The notes under the pieces are model-generated. The model was not told the origin of the DNA and searched no databases. It saw only the letters and a list, made by a program, of their open reading frames with translations. Below, one piece after another: positions 1 to 10,860 of a stretch of 64,000 nucleotides of DNA; positions within the stretch are counted from its first letter, which is position 1; every line of letters starts with the position of its first letter. The translations under genes were made by a program, and so were the position numbers. Source of the DNA: an uncultured Collinsella sp. (lineage in GTDB: Bacteria > Actinomycetota > Coriobacteriia > Coriobacteriales > Coriobacteriaceae); NCBI GenBank assembly GCA_900549715.1, contig URPK01000005.1:1-64000 (forward strand), written 5' to 3'.

Positions 1-203
1 CGGGAAAACGGAAAACCTCCTGCGACGCGATGCGCAGCGAGGTGGCGCGGGGACGCAGCGTGCTCATTTCAAGCCATCTACTCGACGACCTGGCAGACCT
101 CACCAACTCGTTCTACTTCATCGAGGCCGGCACGCTCGTGGAAAAGATCAAGTCGTCCTCGCAGACGCTCAAGCAGGAATACCTCGATACATACGAGAGA
201 TGA
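1..203 (+). CDS. ABC transporter ATP-binding protein, C-terminal end (partial)
   Basis: The open frame enters from the left edge (codons from base 3) and stops at TGA 201-203. The visible 66 residues include SVLISSHLLDDLADLTNSF, the H-loop region of an ABC ATPase (the switch His follows the strand SVLISS), then FYFIEAGTLVEK, typical of the end of the nucleotide-binding domain in ABC-2 or multidrug-type exporters. The catalytic Walker motifs lie outside the window, so the substrate cannot be told. It is one of only three genes here that end in TGA. It appears to end its own unit before the rpmE promoter. Confidence 0.75.
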   Translation, partial: GKRKTSCDAMRSEVARGRSVLISSHLLDDLADLTNSFYFIEAGTLVEKIKSSSQTLKQEYLDTYER

Positions 204-276
204 ATGTGGGGGAGTGTTCGGATGAAGTTGATATTTAAGGTCCAGCTCGTGTCGTTCCGAAAAGACCGTGAACCTT

Positions 277-305
277 TTGTGGGACACGCGGCGCCGTGGT
301 ACCAT
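277..305 (+). promoter_or_regulatory. Probable promoter of rpmE
   Basis: TTGTGG (277-282) and TACCAT (300-305) are separated by 17 bases. The spacing is ideal, both boxes are imperfect, and the pair sits about 85 bases before the rpmE start. A second possible role for the leader (structured 5' UTR) cannot be excluded. Confidence 0.4.
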
Positions 306-389
306 AGCCGAGTTTGTTGTCTTGGTCGGAAACCAAGACGCCTTATGCGCTGATCGGTAACCAGCGCCTGACCAATAAGGAGTCCTACC

Positions 390-815
390 ATGAAGCAGGG
401 TATCCATCCCCAGTATGTCGAGTGCACGGTGACGTGCTCCTGCGGCAACACCTTCAAGACGCACGCTACCGTGTCCGAGATGAAGGTCGAGCTTTGCAAC
501 GAGTGCCACCCGTTCTACACCGGCCAGCAGAAGTTCGTCGACACCGGTGGACGCGTCCAGCGCTTCGCCGACAAGTTCGGTGGCGCCGCTGCCGCCCAGC
601 TCAAGAAGGCTGAGGAGGCCAAGGCTGCCAAGGCCGCCAAGGCTGCTGAGGCCGAGGCCGCTCGCAAGGCCGCCGCTGAGGCTAAGGCTGCCGAGAAGGC
701 TAAGCGTGCTGCTAAGTTCGCCGAGGAGGCTGCCAAGCAGGCCGCCGAGGCTCCCGCAGAGGCTCCCGTCGAGGAGGCCGCTGCCGAGGCCGAGACCACC
801 GAGGCTGCTGAGTAA
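390..815 (+). CDS. rpmE: 50S ribosomal protein L31, zinc-binding form with long charged tail
   Basis: Residues 1-70 are a normal zinc-type L31: MKQGIHPQY start, a CxC pair (C16, C18) and a CxxC pair (near residues 37-40) that bind zinc, and the conserved HPFYTGQQKFVDTGGRVQRF segment. Bacterial L31 is usually 65-90 residues; this one is 141 because of a C-terminal tail of about 70 residues built almost only of Ala, Lys and Glu, predicted to be a long charged helix or disordered. AAGGAG lies 7 bases before ATG 390, which fixes the start. It is monocistronic: its own promoter lies upstream and a strong hairpin terminator follows. The L31 core is certain from motif; the role of the tail is unknown. 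Confidence 0.93.
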   Translation: MKQGIHPQYVECTVTCSCGNTFKTHATVSEMKVELCNECHPFYTGQQKFVDTGGRVQRFADKFGGAAAAQLKKAEEAKAAKAAKAAEAEAARKAAAEAKAAEKAKRAAKFAEEAAKQAAEAPAEAPVEEAAAEAETTEAAE

Positions 816-852
816 ATAGCTCGCCGCGGAAACACTCGCATTCATGGCATAA

Positions 853-890
853 GGGCCGCGCATCCATTTGGGTGCGCGGCCCTTTTCATT
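853..890 (+). terminator. Rho-independent terminator of rpmE
   Basis: GC-rich stem GGGCCGCGCATCC / GGTGCGCGGCCC around a short ATTTG loop, followed by TTTTCATTTT. Confidence 0.85.
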
Positions 891-893
891 TTA

Positions 894-960
894 TTGGTGC
901 AAACCAACCTGTCCCCGTTGCACCAGATTGGTGCGAAGGGGACAGGTTGATTTGCACCAA
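894..960. repeat. Imperfect palindrome with GGTGCAAA ends and CCTGTCCCC core
   Basis: The arms TTGGTGCAAA..AACCTGTCCCC (894-916) and GGGGACAGGTT..TTGCACCAA (938-960) are nearly perfect inverted copies, with a smaller GCACC/GGTGC hairpin in the middle. A close relative lies at 32146-32202. It sits between the rpmE terminator and secA and codes for nothing convincing on either strand. Confidence 0.7.
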
Positions 961-992
961 ATGGCAGAGAGACAGCGTTTTCCCAGATAAAA

Positions 993-1025
993 GTTGCCAA
1001 ACTAAACCAGTCCCTTTTTGGCAGG
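993..1025. repeat. Short hairpin repeat (CCAAA..GTCCCTTTTTGGCAGG type)
   Basis: The sequence TTGCCAAACTAAACCAGT followed by CCCTTTTTGGCAGG matches 13116-13154 at nearly every base. Both copies have TGCCAAA/TTTGGCA-type inverted ends and a GTCCC core. This copy lies 130 bases upstream of secA. Confidence 0.6.
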
Positions 1026-1154
1026 CTGTCGTAGTTATTACGTGGTCGAGCGTGTCGACCGCATAGGCGGCGCCTTGTTTGGCTAAAGTACAAATATCTG
1101 TGTTTAACTCGTCCAAGGTTTCATGCCGCGGGCGATGGCCAAAAGGAAAACCAC

Positions 1155-3961
<2,807 letters not shown>

Positions 3962-3962
<1 letters not shown>

Positions 3963-5110
3963 TGGCTGAGGCTTTAGAGGTAACGCCCGCCGAGCTGGAC
4001 GCGTTTGCGGACCGGCTCGGTGAGGTTGAGTCGTACCTCCATTTGGACGAGAAGCGCACCCGCGTAACGGAGCTCGAGGCCAAAAGCGTCGCCCCGGGCT
4101 TTTGGGACGACGCCGATGCCGCTCGCGCCACGATGGAGGAGATCGCGCGCACCAAGGAAGATATCGCCGCCGTGGACACCGCGCGCGGCGAGCTTTCCGA
4201 TGCCCGCGCTGCGCTGGAGCTTGCCGAGGAGATGGGGGATGACCCCGACGCCGTCGCATTGCGCGAGGAGGCTGCCGCTACGGCAGAACGCCTGGCCCGC
4301 GCCATCGACGAGCTTGAGCTTGCGAGCTGGTTTACCGGGGAGTTCGACCATGGCGACGCGATTGTGACCATCAAGCCCGGGCAGGGTGGTTTGGAGGCCC
4401 AGGATTGGACCTTCATGCTCTTTAAGATGTACATGAAGTACTGCCAGCGCCGCGGTTGGAAGGTCACCATCAACGATTGCCCCGCGGCCGAGGTCATTGG
4501 CATTGATCGCGCGACCTTTACCGTCGAAGGCAAGGATGCTTTTGGCATGCTTCGCGCCGAGGCCGGTGTCCACCGCCTGGTGCGCATTAGCCCCACCGAC
4601 GACAAGAAGCGCCGCCAGACCACGTTTGCCGGCGTCGAGGTCATTCCGGTGCTGCCCGACGATATCGATATCGAGATCAACCCCGACGACATCCGCGTCG
4701 ACGTGTACCACGCAAGTGGCCCGGGTGGCCAGGGCGTAAACACCACCGACTCCGCCGTGCGCGTGACGCATTTCCCCAGCGGCATTGTGGTTACCTGCCA
4801 AAACGAGCGCAGCCAGATCCAGAACAAGGCCGCGTGCATGCAGATCCTCAAGGCTCGCCTGTACGAGATTGAGCTCGAGAAGCGTGCCGAGGCCCTGGAC
4901 GAGATTCGCGGACCCAAGACCACGATTGGTTTTGGCAACCAGATCCGCAGCTACGTGCTCTACCCGTACCAGATGGTTAAGGACCTGCGCACGGGCGTTG
5001 AGACCAGCAACGTCGAGACAGTTCTTGACGATGGCGACCTGGACCCGTTTGTTATTGGCTACCATCGCTGGGCTACCGGCAACGCTGACGCGGAGACCCC
5101 GTCTGCATAA
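3962..5110 (+). CDS. prfB: Peptide chain release factor 2 with atypical SPT tripeptide
   Basis: RF2 ends translation at UAA and UGA codons. The 382-residue protein has the coiled N-terminal domain, the codon-recognition domain and the universal GGQ (residues 255-257, in SGPGGQGVNTTDSAVR) that triggers peptide release. The stop-codon 'tripeptide anticodon', SPF in standard RF2, reads SPT here (residues 210-212, in RISPTDDKKRRQTT); Thr is what RF1 (PxT) has at that place. Overall sequence is clearly RF2 (ISP..RRQT, KAACMQILKARLYE). There is no internal UGA and no programmed +1 frameshift: the frame is open from ATG 3962. It overlaps secA by one base, an order also common in Gram-positive genomes. 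Confidence 0.96.
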
Positions 5111-5138
5111 ACCGCCCGGTTTATGTGGAAATGGATTA

Positions 5139-5193
5139 AAACCCTCCCAGCAGGGTGGTTTTGTATCCAGAGCAAACCCTGCGCAGGGGTGGT
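5139..5193 (+). repeat. Two tandem related hairpins after prfB
   Basis: AAAACCCTCCCAGCAGGGTGGTTTT (5139-5162) and AAACCCTGCGCAGGGGTGGTTTTT (5174-5197) are similar dyads ending in T-runs. They probably act as double terminators for secA-prfB. Described as a repeat because the second looks like a diverged copy of the first. Confidence 0.5.
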
Positions 5194-5236
5194 TTTTGTC
5201 CGGCGAATCGGTAGAATCGAATACAAGAAGAAGTTC

Positions 5237-5265
5237 AAAGCGCATCCGATGGGGTGCGCTTTTTT
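5237..5265 (+). terminator. Terminator-like hairpin just before the YitT-type gene
   Basis: AAAGCGCATCC / GGGGTGCGCTTTTTT around a GAT loop. It ends only 12 bases before ATG 5278, so it may also act as an attenuator of the gene that follows. Confidence 0.65.
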
Positions 5266-5277
5266 GAGGGAGGCAGC

Positions 5278-6168
5278 ATGGCATATCGTCTGGACATCAA
5301 GCGCATTCTTTCGATGAACTTCTTTCACGATCTGCCCCAGATCATGTTGGGGTGTGCCTTGGCCGCCATCGCGACCGACCTGTTTTTGATTCCCAATGGT
5401 CTTGCCGCCGGTGGCGTTACGGGCCTTGCGACTATTATCCAGGCAGTCGGTGCGTCTCATGGCATTTCGCTGCCTGTCGGTATTCAAACCATTGTGATGA
5501 ATGCCTTGCTGCTGCTGGTCGTTATGCGCGAGGGCGGCATGTTCTACGTGGTGCAGACCGCGACGGGCTTTGTGCTGCTGGGCTTCTTTACCGATCTGTT
5601 CGCCCCGTTTGTAGCGCCTCTGGCACATGCAGACCTGATGCTTCCCGCTATGTGGGGCGGCATTATCACGGGCATCGGTTACGGCATGGTGTTGCGCGCC
5701 GGCGCCAACACCGGCGGCTCGGACACGATTGGCCAAATCATCTCGCGTAAGACCTCGCTGCCGGTGGGTTCGACCGTCATGGCAATTGATGTTGCCGTGT
5801 GCGCGCTGTCGGCTCCGGTCTTTTCAATCGAAAACGCGCTATATGCAGGCCTTTCGATGGTCATTAGCGGCTACGTGATCGATGCCGTGGTCGATGGTGG
5901 CAACAAACGCCGTATGGTCCTCATCATCTCGGACAAGTTCCCTGATATCGCTGCCGATATCATGTATGGCCTGGGTCGTGGTTGTACCAAGTTTAAGGCG
6001 ACTGGCATGTATTCGGGTGCCGAGAAGCCGGTGATTATGGTCATCGTGAGCCGTCGAGAGCTCAATACCCTCAAGACGATCGTGCGCGAGCGCGATCCTC
6101 ACGCCATTGTGACGGTCGCTGACGTTACGGAAGCCTTCGGCGAGGGATTCAAGGACATTAGCGCGTAG
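5278..6168 (+). CDS. YitT family membrane protein (DUF161 + DUF2179)
   Basis: A 296-residue membrane protein of unknown function. About five hydrophobic helices occupy residues 15-200, including the signature loop RAGANTGGSDTIGQIISRK; the last 80 residues form the soluble DUF2179 domain (KRRMVLIISDKFPDIAADIM..VIVSRREL). ATG 5278 is chosen because GAGGGAGG lies just upstream; an in-frame GTG at 5254 falls inside the preceding hairpin and is unlikely. It stands alone between prfB and the transketolase genes. Family members are often linked to metabolite export, but no substrate can be inferred here. Confidence 0.88.
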   Translation: MAYRLDIKRILSMNFFHDLPQIMLGCALAAIATDLFLIPNGLAAGGVTGLATIIQAVGASHGISLPVGIQTIVMNALLLLVVMREGGMFYVVQTATGFVLLGFFTDLFAPFVAPLAHADLMLPAMWGGIITGIGYGMVLRAGANTGGSDTIGQIISRKTSLPVGSTVMAIDVAVCALSAPVFSIENALYAGLSMVISGYVIDAVVDGGNKRRMVLIISDKFPDIAADIMYGLGRGCTKFKATGMYSGAEKPVIMVIVSRRELNTLKTIVRERDPHAIVTVADVTEAFGEGFKDISA

Positions 6169-6375
6169 GGGCGATCGCGTTCCATCCAAAAGACGTTCAC
6201 ATTGATAAACCGTTTCATCAGCGGTTCTGCCTGCTAAATTGTTCAAATAATGATAAAAACTCTGGTAAAGCCATCAGTTTCCAGCATAATGAATGACGTA
6301 CGTGCATTGCGGCTGTGTTGGGATTACCTTCGGCGCCGTGCGCATTTTGTCTAATGAGGATGAAAGGAAGGCACA

Positions 6376-7206
6376 ATGAGCGACGAAGAGCTCAAAAAGG
6401 TTGCCAACGAGGTAAGGAAGGGCATCGTCACCGGCGTGCACGCTGCCAAGTCCGGCCATCCGGGCGGTTCGCTCGGCGCTGCCGACATCATGACCTATCT
6501 GTACTTTGAGGAAATGAACGTCGACCCGGCCGATCCCCGCAAGGCCGACCGCGATCGTTTTGTGCTCTCCAAGGGCCATTGCGCTCCGGGCCTGTACGCC
6601 GTGCTCGCCGAGCGCGGGTTCTTCCCCAAGGAGGACCTCGAGACGCTGCGCCACATCGGCAGCCACCTGCAGGGCCATCCCAACATGAACGACACCCCGG
6701 GCGTCGATATGTCCACCGGTTCGCTCGGCCAGGGCATCTCCGCCGCCGTGGGCATGGCGGTTGCCGCCAAGCACTGGGGCGATACTTACCGCACGTACGC
6801 CCTGCTGGGTGATGGCGAGAGCGAGGAGGGCCAGGTCTGGGAGGCCGCCATGTTTGCCGGCAACCAGCAGCTCGATAACCTCTGCGTGATCGTCGACCAC
6901 AACGGCCTGCAGATCGACGGTCCCGTCGAGGAGGTCAACGACCCCATGCCGCTCGCCGACAAGTTCCGCGCCTTTAAGTTCCACGTGGTGGAGCTTGCCG
7001 ACGGCAACGATTTCGATCAGATTCGCGCCGCCTTTGCCGAGGCCCGCGCCACCAAGGGTCAGCCGACCGCCATTATCGCCGAGACCACAAAGGGCAAGGG
7101 CGTGTCCTTTATGGAGAACCAGGTTGGTTGGCACGGCAAGGCCCCCAACGATGAACAGTTTGAGCAGGCCATGGCAGAGCTCACGGCCGCCGGAGAGGAG
7201 CTCTAG
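6376..7206 (+). CDS. Transketolase, N-terminal subunit
   Basis: The thiamine-diphosphate (ThDP) binding half of a split transketolase, which moves two-carbon ketol units between sugar phosphates in the non-oxidative pentose phosphate pathway. The 276 residues include HAAKSGHPGGSLGAADIM, KGHCAPGLYAVLAERG, the GSLGQGISAAVGMA loop and the ThDP motif GDGESEEGQVWEAAMFAGNQQLDNLCVIVDHN. AAGGAAGG precedes ATG 6376. It ends one base before the start of the C-terminal subunit, so the two chains are made together. Single-chain transketolases are about 650 residues; split forms are usual in Firmicutes, Thermotoga and many anaerobic actinobacteria. Confidence 0.95.
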   Translation: MSDEELKKVANEVRKGIVTGVHAAKSGHPGGSLGAADIMTYLYFEEMNVDPADPRKADRDRFVLSKGHCAPGLYAVLAERGFFPKEDLETLRHIGSHLQGHPNMNDTPGVDMSTGSLGQGISAAVGMAVAAKHWGDTYRTYALLGDGESEEGQVWEAAMFAGNQQLDNLCVIVDHNGLQIDGPVEEVNDPMPLADKFRAFKFHVVELADGNDFDQIRAAFAEARATKGQPTAIIAETTKGKGVSFMENQVGWHGKAPNDEQFEQAMAELTAAGEEL

Positions 7207-7207
7207 G

Positions 7208-8149
7208 ATGGCAGACGTCAAGAAAATCGCCACGCGTGTAAGCTACGGCGAGGCCCTCGTCGAGCTCGCCAACGAGCACGACGACTTTGTGGTCCTCGAC
7301 GCCGACCTGGCTGCTGCCACGCAGACCGGCAAGTTTAAGGCTGCCTGCCCCGATCGCTTCTTCGATGTGGGCATTGCCGAGAGCAACCTGATGGGCGTCG
7401 CCGCCGGTATCGCGACCACCGGTCGCGTTGCCTTTGCGAGCACCTTTGCCATGTTCGCTGCCGGTCGCGCCTTTGAGCAGGTCCGCAACTCCATCGGCTA
7501 CCCGCACCTCAACGTTAAGATCGGTGCCACGCACGCCGGCATCTCGGTGGGCGAGGACGGCGCCACGCACCAGTGCTGCGAGGATATCGCCCTCATGCGC
7601 GTCATCCCCGGCATGACCGTAATTGTTCCCGCCGACGACGTGGAGGCCCGCGCCGTGACGCGCGCCGCCTACGAGTGCGACGGTCCGGTGTACATGCGCT
7701 TCGCCCGTTTGGCCTCGCCGGTTATCAACGACCCCGAGACCTACAAGTTCGAGTTGGGTAAAGGCATTGTCATGCGCGAGGGCGCCGATGTGACCATCAT
7801 CGCCTGCGGCCTGATGGTCGGCGAGGCTCTCGAGGCCGCCGAGCAGCTCGCTGCCGAGGGCATCGACGCCGAGGTCATCAACATGCACACCATCAAGCCC
7901 ATCGATGCCGACCTGATCGTCAAGAGCGCCACCAAGACCGGCCACGTCGTGACCGTCGAGGAGCACTCTGTGATCGGTGGCCTGGGCAGCGCCGTTGCCG
8001 ACGTCCTGTGCGAGCAGTGCCCGACGCCGCTCAAGAAGATCGGCGTCAACGATACCTTTGGCGAGTCCGGCCCGGGCGCCGAGCTCCTGCACAAGTACGG
8101 CCTGGACGCCGCCAACATCGTGGCGACCACCAAGGAGTTCTTGGCATAG
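7208..8149 (+). CDS. Transketolase, C-terminal subunit
   Basis: The partner of the preceding gene, 313 residues, carrying the pyrimidine-binding and C-terminal domains. Recognisable are RVSYGEALVELANEHDDFV, FFDVGIAESNLMGVAAGIA (the Glu that activates ThDP lies in this region), FAMFAAGRAFEQVRNSI, THAGISVGEDGATHQ and the C-terminal VVTVEEHSVIGGLGSAV. ATG 7208 follows a one-base gap after the upstream TAG. The length and domain order match split enzymes. The strong terminator at 8199 closes the two-gene operon. Confidence 0.95.
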   Translation: MADVKKIATRVSYGEALVELANEHDDFVVLDADLAAATQTGKFKAACPDRFFDVGIAESNLMGVAAGIATTGRVAFASTFAMFAAGRAFEQVRNSIGYPHLNVKIGATHAGISVGEDGATHQCCEDIALMRVIPGMTVIVPADDVEARAVTRAAYECDGPVYMRFARLASPVINDPETYKFELGKGIVMREGADVTIIACGLMVGEALEAAEQLAAEGIDAEVINMHTIKPIDADLIVKSATKTGHVVTVEEHSVIGGLGSAVADVLCEQCPTPLKKIGVNDTFGESGPGAELLHKYGLDAANIVATTKEFLA

Positions 8150-8198
8150 AGCAACCACCGCTCAAATCGGCCACAAGCCAATAGCAAATAGACGTAGA

Positions 8199-8240
8199 CA
8201 GGGACGCCCTCAAAAAGAGGACGCCCCTGTTTTTATATTT
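8199..8240 (+). terminator. Terminator of the transketolase operon
   Basis: ACAGGGACGCCCTC / GAGGACGCCCCTGT dyad with AAAAA loop followed by TTTTTATATTT. Confidence 0.75.
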
Positions 8241-8372
8241 CAGCAAAATCAGTGCCGCATCAAGCAAGGCCTTCTTCGGGAAAAGGGCCCAGTACGGCAA
8301 CGTGCAATTCAGCCCTCCCAACTTTGTATGTGCAGCACCCCAAGATCACGCGGCGACCCCATAGTAGCCGCA

Positions 8373-8495
8373 GGCCGCGCACAGGGTTACCTCCCAAATC
8401 TTTCCGCAGGACGGAGGCGCCCCCGCAGCGCGAAGCGCGCAGCGGGGGCGCCGACATGTCCGAGGACGATTTGGGAGGTAACCCTGTGCGCGGCC
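8373..8495. repeat. 123-bp structured hairpin element, copy 1
   Basis: The outer arms at 8373-8400 (GGCCGCGCACAGGGTTACC...) and 8468-8495 are a perfect 28-bp inverted repeat. The 67-base interior holds a second perfect GGCGCCCCCGC / GCGGGGGCGCC hairpin with its own GCGCGAAGCGCGC tip, flanked by TTTCCGCAGGAC and the other end CCGACATGTCCGAGGAC. The interior matches the 68-base interior of 57336-57463 read on the opposite strand, but the outer arms differ and are each self-complementary. It lies between tkt and ftsE and has no T-run. 8241-8372 and 8496-8580 hold no gene I can see. Confidence 0.85.
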
Positions 8496-8597
8496 GGTGG
8501 GACCAAACCCCGCCATGCTTCTTATGTGCAGTAAAGCTAATGCTGCTAAAATACAAAGCGCTCATGTAGTTTAAACGCACGACGATAAGGAGCACCA

Positions 8598-9818
8598 GTG
8601 GGTAACCACTTCCGTACCTCCGGTGCGGGCGACGATGCCCCCAAGACGCAGACAGGCGTCCAGGGCAGTCGTTTCGCCACTCCGGATTCAGAGGGCCAGC
8701 CTGTTGCTCAGGCCCCCGCTCAGCCGGCAGATCAGGCACAGCCGGCATCCGATCCCTTTGCCTACAATCCCACCAGCGATGTCGCGCTTTCCGGCACGGC
8801 GGGTTTTGAGCCCGTTCAGGCCGTGACCGCTCGCGTGGAGCAGCCTCAGGCTGGCGCCGCCACGCCGCAGCCTACCATGGCCGGCATTCCCGACCCCATG
8901 GCCCCTGCGACGCCGGTTCCTCAGCCTGCGCAGTCCGGTCTCTTTGCCGCTATTCCCGATCCCACGCAGCCTGCTGCCCCGGTGGTCGAGAGCGATCAGG
9001 CCGCCGAGGTCGCAAGCCTCGATAACGCGCTCAACAACCCCGATTTTACGTCGGTGTTTGCGCCCATCGATCCGCAAGCCAGCCGCAAGAAGATGGCCAA
9101 GCAGGCCGGTGTCGAGCCCGTCATCCTTATGGAGCATGTCACCAAGATCTATCCGGCACAGCCCAACAAGCCTGCACTCGACGACATCAACATCGAGATC
9201 TATCCGGGCGAGTTCGTCTTCCTGGTCGGTCATTCCGGCTCGGGTAAGACCACGCTGCTGTCGACGCTCAACCGCGACGTCAAGCCGACGAGCGGCCGCA
9301 TCTTGGTTGCCGGTCAGGACCTCATGAAGATCAAGAACCGCAAGGTTCCGTTCCTGCGCCGCCAGATTGGCGCCGTGTTCCAGGACTTTAAGCTCCTGCC
9401 GCAAAAAACCGCCTACGAAAATGTGGCGTTTGCTCTGCAGTGCATCGGCAAGCCCAAGGGCGTCATTCGCAGCCAGGTGCCCGAGGTGCTGCGTCTGGTC
9501 GGTCTGGCCGATCAGATGGACTCGCTACCCGACCAGCTTTCCGGTGGCGAGCAGCAGCGCGTTGCCGTCGCCCGCGCCATGGTCAACCGTCCGCCGCTGC
9601 TGATCTGCGACGAGCCCACGGGTAACCTCGACCCGGCGATCTCGCTGGGCATCATGAAGCTGCTCGAGCGTATTAACCGCACCGGCACCACCGTGATCGT
9701 CGCCACGCACGACCGCGAGATGGTCGATAGCATGCACCGTCGCGTGATCGCCCTCGAGGGCGGCCACGTTATCCGCGACCAGGAGAGGGGAGGTTACGGC
9801 AACTATGGCACCAACTAA
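8598..9818 (+). CDS. ftsE: Cell division ATP-binding protein FtsE with long N-terminal extension
   Basis: FtsE is the cytoplasmic ATPase of the FtsEX complex, which controls septal peptidoglycan hydrolases at division. The ATPase core starts near residue 173: HVTKIYPAQPNKPALDDINIEI, Walker A GHSGSGKTT (about 211-219), FQDFKLLPQKTAYENVAFAL, signature LSGGEQQRV (about 314), Walker B LLICDEPTGNLDP and the H-loop ATHDRE. FtsE is normally about 225 residues; here 406, because residues 1-170 are a Pro/Ala/Gln-rich, probably disordered region with no recognised domain. AAGGAG sits 5 bases before GTG 8598, and the frame has no nearer good start before the core, so the extension looks real. It overlaps ftsX by 14 bases. 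Confidence 0.93.
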   Translation: MGNHFRTSGAGDDAPKTQTGVQGSRFATPDSEGQPVAQAPAQPADQAQPASDPFAYNPTSDVALSGTAGFEPVQAVTARVEQPQAGAATPQPTMAGIPDPMAPATPVPQPAQSGLFAAIPDPTQPAAPVVESDQAAEVASLDNALNNPDFTSVFAPIDPQASRKKMAKQAGVEPVILMEHVTKIYPAQPNKPALDDINIEIYPGEFVFLVGHSGSGKTTLLSTLNRDVKPTSGRILVAGQDLMKIKNRKVPFLRRQIGAVFQDFKLLPQKTAYENVAFALQCIGKPKGVIRSQVPEVLRLVGLADQMDSLPDQLSGGEQQRVAVARAMVNRPPLLICDEPTGNLDPAISLGIMKLLERINRTGTTVIVATHDREMVDSMHRRVIALEGGHVIRDQERGGYGNYGTN

Positions 9819-10725
9819 CGTGGGCTACTCCTTCAAAGAGGCAATCAGCCACTTCTTCCGTAACTGGACTACCTCGCTCGGCGCCGTCATCACGATCTTC
9901 CTTTCGCTGTTTATCATCGGCCTGTTCATCATGGGCTCCGCGATGCTGAACTCCGTGATCGGCACCGTCGAGGATCAGGTTGTCATCAACGCGTTCATTA
10001 GCGATGACGCCGATCAGGCTGATGTTCAGGCTTTTGAGGCCGAGCTTAAGACGTGGAATAACGTCAAGTCCGTGACCTATAAGGACAAGGACGACGCGCT
10101 GGCCGAATATACGAGCAAGATGTCGGGCAACGCCGACGCCACCATGAGCGCGCTCGATGGCCAGAATCCGCTGCCGGCTTCGTTTGCAATTGAGATGGAC
10201 GATCCGTCCAAGGTCGAGAGCACGGCAGAGAAGCTCAAGAAGGATGCCGATTTCCAGAAGATCGCGGATGACGGCGACGTCAACGCGAGCGTGCTGTACG
10301 GCCAGGAGGAAGTGAGCCGCCTGTTCCAGGTGACCAACTACATCCGCATCGCCGCCGTGGTGCTCGTTGGCCTTCTGACCTTTATCGCATTTATCTTCAT
10401 CAACAACACGATTCGCCTTTCCATCACGGCGCGTCGTCGTGAGATTGCGATTATGCGTCTGGTCGGCGCCAGCAACGGCTTCATTCGCGGCCCGTTTATC
10501 ACCGAGGGCGTACTGCAGGCCATTTTGGGCTCGCTGCTTTCCATCGGTGTTCTGGAGCTGCTGCGCAATCTGATGATTCCGCGTTTGCAGGAGAGCATCG
10601 GCTGGATGTCGTTTGCCCTGCCGATGCAGTACTACCTGGTGACCTATGCTGCGCTGATTCTGGTCGGTGTGATTATCGGTCTCTTTGGTTCTGCCATAGC
10701 CATGCGCCGCTACCTGCGCGTGTAG
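9805..10725 (+). CDS. ftsX: Cell division protein FtsX
   Basis: The membrane partner of FtsE, 306 residues. One N-terminal transmembrane helix (about 27-50), an extracellular domain of some 120 residues that normally contacts peptidoglycan hydrolases, then three C-terminal helices starting with ITARRREIAIMRLVGASNGFIRGPFITEG, the FtsX hallmark. ATG 9805 lies inside the 3' end of ftsE, 14 bases before its stop, with AGGAGAGGGGAGG upstream. The gene ends in front of a terminator. Normal length. Confidence 0.95.
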   Translation: MAPTNVGYSFKEAISHFFRNWTTSLGAVITIFLSLFIIGLFIMGSAMLNSVIGTVEDQVVINAFISDDADQADVQAFEAELKTWNNVKSVTYKDKDDALAEYTSKMSGNADATMSALDGQNPLPASFAIEMDDPSKVESTAEKLKKDADFQKIADDGDVNASVLYGQEEVSRLFQVTNYIRIAAVVLVGLLTFIAFIFINNTIRLSITARRREIAIMRLVGASNGFIRGPFITEGVLQAILGSLLSIGVLELLRNLMIPRLQESIGWMSFALPMQYYLVTYAALILVGVIIGLFGSAIAMRRYLRV

Positions 10726-10748
10726 GCATGCCTGGAATTCATCCCTTC

Positions 10749-10785
10749 CAACGGGTCGTCTCTTATGGGGCGGCCCGTTTTTTGA
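10749..10785 (+). terminator. Terminator after ftsX
   Basis: AACGGGTCG / CGGCCCGTT stem with TCTCTTATGGGG loop region and TTTTTTG run. Confidence 0.75.
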
Positions 10786-10860
10786 TCCCAAGGGAACGGC
10801 AGGAAAGCGAATCATTTGGGTAGACTCTTTGGAGTTCGTCATCGATAGCAAGGAGGCGCC

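Noticed and set aside
8598..9120. Separate gene for the N-terminal part of ftsE
   Set aside because: The frame is continuous without stop, and no second ribosome site was seen before the ATPase core.
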